Of a stretch of DNA of 64,000 nucleotides, positions 61,345-64,000 are shown piece by piece (the stretch's first letter is position 1; the number at the start of each line of letters is the position of its first letter). The stretch spans positions 806,001 to 870,000 of the forward strand of contig JAGYXB010001062.1 in NCBI GenBank assembly GCA_022495005.1. Reading direction: 5' to 3'. Under the pieces are notes generated by a model. It was not told the origin of the DNA. It did not search any database and was given only the letters and a program-made list of their open reading frames with translations. The position numbers and the translations under genes were made by a program. The stretch comes from Rhyacophila brunnea. Taxonomy: Eukaryota; Arthropoda; Insecta; Trichoptera; Rhyacophilidae.

Positions 61345-63585
61345 TCCTAACTGTTATTTATTTATCTTGAACAAATGATTTGTTTTAGTGTGACGTTTTC
61401 ATCAAAAAATAATGGTCGGACGTGATGTTAATGAAGTAACCAATTCAATCAATTAACATCATCTTGATGACGACTATTGATTGTTATGTTACGTAAGAAC
61501 GTATCAATAAAAATTGGCATGTGGGAAGCTGGCATCATGTGACGTGACGATAATAACTTTAGTATATTGTTATAACTGACTAAATTCCTACAGTATTATT
61601 TAATATTTTTAAATATTGCAACGAATGTTTTTATATAAGTACAAGTACTGATTGACTAGATAAAGCTTTATTGTGTAATTTTACTAACTAGTTATATTCC
61701 CACAATATTATAGGGTGTGTAGTATCATGAATTGTAATATTCACATCATAAAATCCATAGTTTATGATATTTTTTGTGAAAAATCTGCTGTATTGGAGAC
61801 CTAGATATTCATGTTAAATACCTGATTTTACAATTGTTAATTAATTGAATCCAATAAAGTATTTCAATATGATAAAATCGTTAATTACTTATATTGGATA
61901 ATTATAGCAGCCTGGTTAAACAGTGCTAAAACAGTATATATATATATACGTGTGTGTGGTTTTTTGTGTTGATATAATATATAATTCAATGTATAAATAA
62001 TAGCTTTATTTATTATATATGCAAAACCAAGGCAAGCAATATACAAAATAAGTTGGAAAAATCGTAGAATCGTAAAGAATTTATGACCATACCGTCAATA
62101 TCAGTATTGTCAACACTCTTCGACGAAAATATGTTGGACACTATAAAAAAGAAGCTATAGATCTACCATCATAAATTGGCATTTCAGTGAGGGCGCTAGT
62201 ATGACATTGAGAATTTTACCATAACTAACAAAAAAATGTTAATTTATAATTTTTTATTGGTAGTAGATTTCTGTACAAATATTATGCTATCCATAATTTC
62301 AGAAACATGTTGTAAAATTAAATGGCATTTATAACAAATTTATCCTCGATAGACAATTTTAGTTTCAAATTCGACCGGCTGCCAACTTACGATGGTAGAT
62401 CTTTAGTCGGCAAGAAAAAATGTCAAATTTCATGAACGCGAAAAAATCGCACCCATCGTTTATCGGCTGTGGAAAAAAAACCTCTGAGGAATAAAGAATA
62501 AAGACGATTACTTATTTTAAAGCTCTGCTAGTGAAAAATCATCAATGAGATCTATATTATTTTTTTCAGTAAAAAAAACGACCCTTTTTCAGTTCCAGGA
62601 GTAGGTACCTACATAAAAAATATTATCGTTGCTTAAATTTGAACATCGACAAAATAAATAAGTTCTCACTTTTCCAATTTACGTATAAGCGTAGGTATAT
62701 CGTTTCATGTAAACTTTAAAGCTAGCTTTGAGATTGAAAAATGTTACATTGAACGCCACATGCCAAGTGCGATTTATGTAAGCTAGAATGGTAAATCTAA
62801 CAAGGAAATCGATAAGTTGGCAATTCTTTACTCCACTATTATCACATCAATATTACTAAATTATATCATTAGCTCTGTATCAATAATAATCTTATTGGAT
62901 TCCCGTCGCGCGGTCCAATAAGTGTTTCTCTTTATACGTCGCGCGAGTTGCAAGTGGAGGATTGCTACAGCTTCGTTATTTTCGAAATTGGCTTCACAAT
63001 CCACAGAAGTGGCATCGCATGTTGCGAAATGCAACTTGCAACTTAACTCAATCTTGTCCAAAATGAAACTTGCTGCCAGAATTTATTGAAACGGTGAGAT
63101 TTGCACTTAAATTGCTACTCGGGATGAATTCTTCATATATCGACAAGAACTTGTTTTATTATAAATATTGTATTTCTGCTTTTTCTGAATGACAGTTATT
63201 GATAATGTAATAATACAAGAGACAATGTAAAGTGATTTATGACGTATCTTACTTACATAATAATGACGTGCCTGTCTTAAAATATATGTCGAAAAAGCTA
63301 AAAGTAATGTCACGATTTTCGAAACATATTTTTTTTTCCAATCTTGACATACCTATCTAATATTATATTTATTAAAACAATACCTATGTGAGAGTTTTCT
63401 TTATAAAGAGATTATGATTTCTCGACTTTTGGCGATTCTTAAAATTCTGGAAATCTTTAATTCAAGAATGGATCCGTGGTCGATATATTTTTTATGTGTT
63501 TGGTTTTTTTTCCGCTATTGCAATTAAAATATATTCTGTCCAATCGAGATTTTTTTATCTTTTTGTTAGCAACATTGACTATTAT
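61345..63585. other. AT-rich stretch, nothing firmly recognised
   Basis: A minus frame at 63061-62861 has a basic stretch (ARRIKRNTYW) but no family I can defend. A short TATA/TGTG simple repeat lies near 61936-61960. Confidence 0.5.
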
Positions 63586-63589
63586 TCTC

Positions 63590-63960
63590 ATTTTACCACG
63601 TTTTTCTTAGCTCATATTCTTGTTTGTCCGGTGGTTGTTTATCCAGTACAAATGTTGCAATCGATTTTTTACTAACTTTCTGACTAGCTAGATATTTGAA
63701 ACTTTTAGAATATAATATCAGAACACGATGCCAATGCATTCTTTTAATACTTTTAGCCATCTTTAAGTAGAATTGAATTCATTTTCAGTTAATTCTGTTT
63801 TGTATGAAAAGTTATTTCGGAAGAAATCCGCAATCCAATCCACTATTATTGGTTGCTTACTGAGTCGTCCTAGCAACCAAATTATTAATATATACGTGCG
63901 TTACTATGGAAATCAAAATGACATTTCAGTATTCTATATTTTTGTTTGTTTGTCTGTTGC
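63590..63960 (-). repeat. Dispersed repeat family, copy 3
   Basis: Reverse of the family at 49119 and 55889: TCTTGTTTGTCCGGTGGTTG, GCATTGGCATCGTGTTCTGA in reverse, AGCCATCTTTAAGTAGAATTG, GGTTGCTTACTGAGTCG and TATATACGTGCGTTAC. The end GAATATAGAATACTGAAATG (reverse) is also in copy 1 at about 49248. Confidence 0.85.
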
Positions 63961-64000
63961 AAAATAGCAAAAAAATGATTGAAATGTTGACAACTGCCTT

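Noticed and set aside
62861..63061. Minus ORF with ARRIKRNTYW, vaguely like a Harbinger N-terminus
   Set aside because: Too short and the resemblance is only a basic stretch followed by W; no terminal repeats nearby.
1..64000. An undescribed multi-gene system
   Set aside because: No clustered intact genes exist in the window; all coding signals are transposon relics except one weak peptidase-like fragment.

Overview
Eukaryotic, AT-rich, gene-poor DNA, most probably from an insect (Lepidoptera or Hemiptera fit best; I cannot decide which). The reasons are the element mix (mariner DD34D, Helitrons, hAT/MULE/Harbinger miniature elements, Penelope-like and LINE fragments, tRNA-headed SINEs), short TTAGG tracts (the insect telomere unit), very many AT microsatellites, and no prokaryotic gene organisation. 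I find no intact cellular protein gene, no rRNA and no convincing functional tRNA. Nearly everything recognisable is a mobile element or its relic, so the window reads as a large intron or an intergenic transposon graveyard.

Layout. 1-3486: LINE relic at the edge, a 30-bp inverted repeat, then plain AT-rich DNA. 3487-9133: a Helitron on the minus strand with textbook ends (A|TC...CTAG|T) whose interior is a roughly 5-kb minisatellite with higher-order structure (trimer of 333 bp, then dimer of about 260 bp). 9134-25100: AT-rich DNA with a hAT miniature element carrying a twin-primed SINE (13695-14646), a second hAT-like element (15489-16229), a MULE-like element with subterminal repeats (16671-17221), two copies of a long-TIR element and another SINE. 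25107-33563: SINE with target duplication, a TIR element hosting a dead LINE (26442-28258), a truncated Helitron with a frameshifted ORF (29746-31610) and a nearly intact mariner (32252-33561). 34984-45050: half of a long inverted pair (partner at 60655-61340), a foldback element with a TTAGG core (37280-37503), LINE fragments, a possible M43-peptidase fragment, a Harbinger-like MITE and a Penelope GIY-YIG fragment. 45750-58430: RT fragment, two abutting hAT elements sharing one target site, a second copy of the SINE-bearing hAT family (without the SINE), another hAT with transposase remains, and more LINE ends. 58430-64000: LINE relic, the second half of the long inverted pair, and a third copy of a dispersed repeat.

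No genes work together here as a pathway. What the window does show well is insertion history: target duplications of 2 bp (mariner), 3 bp (Harbinger), 8 bp (hAT), 9 bp (MULE) and 12-14 bp (SINEs), nested insertions, and a paralogous empty site. The most unusual object is the Helitron-borne satellite. I did not find a clearly new biological system.
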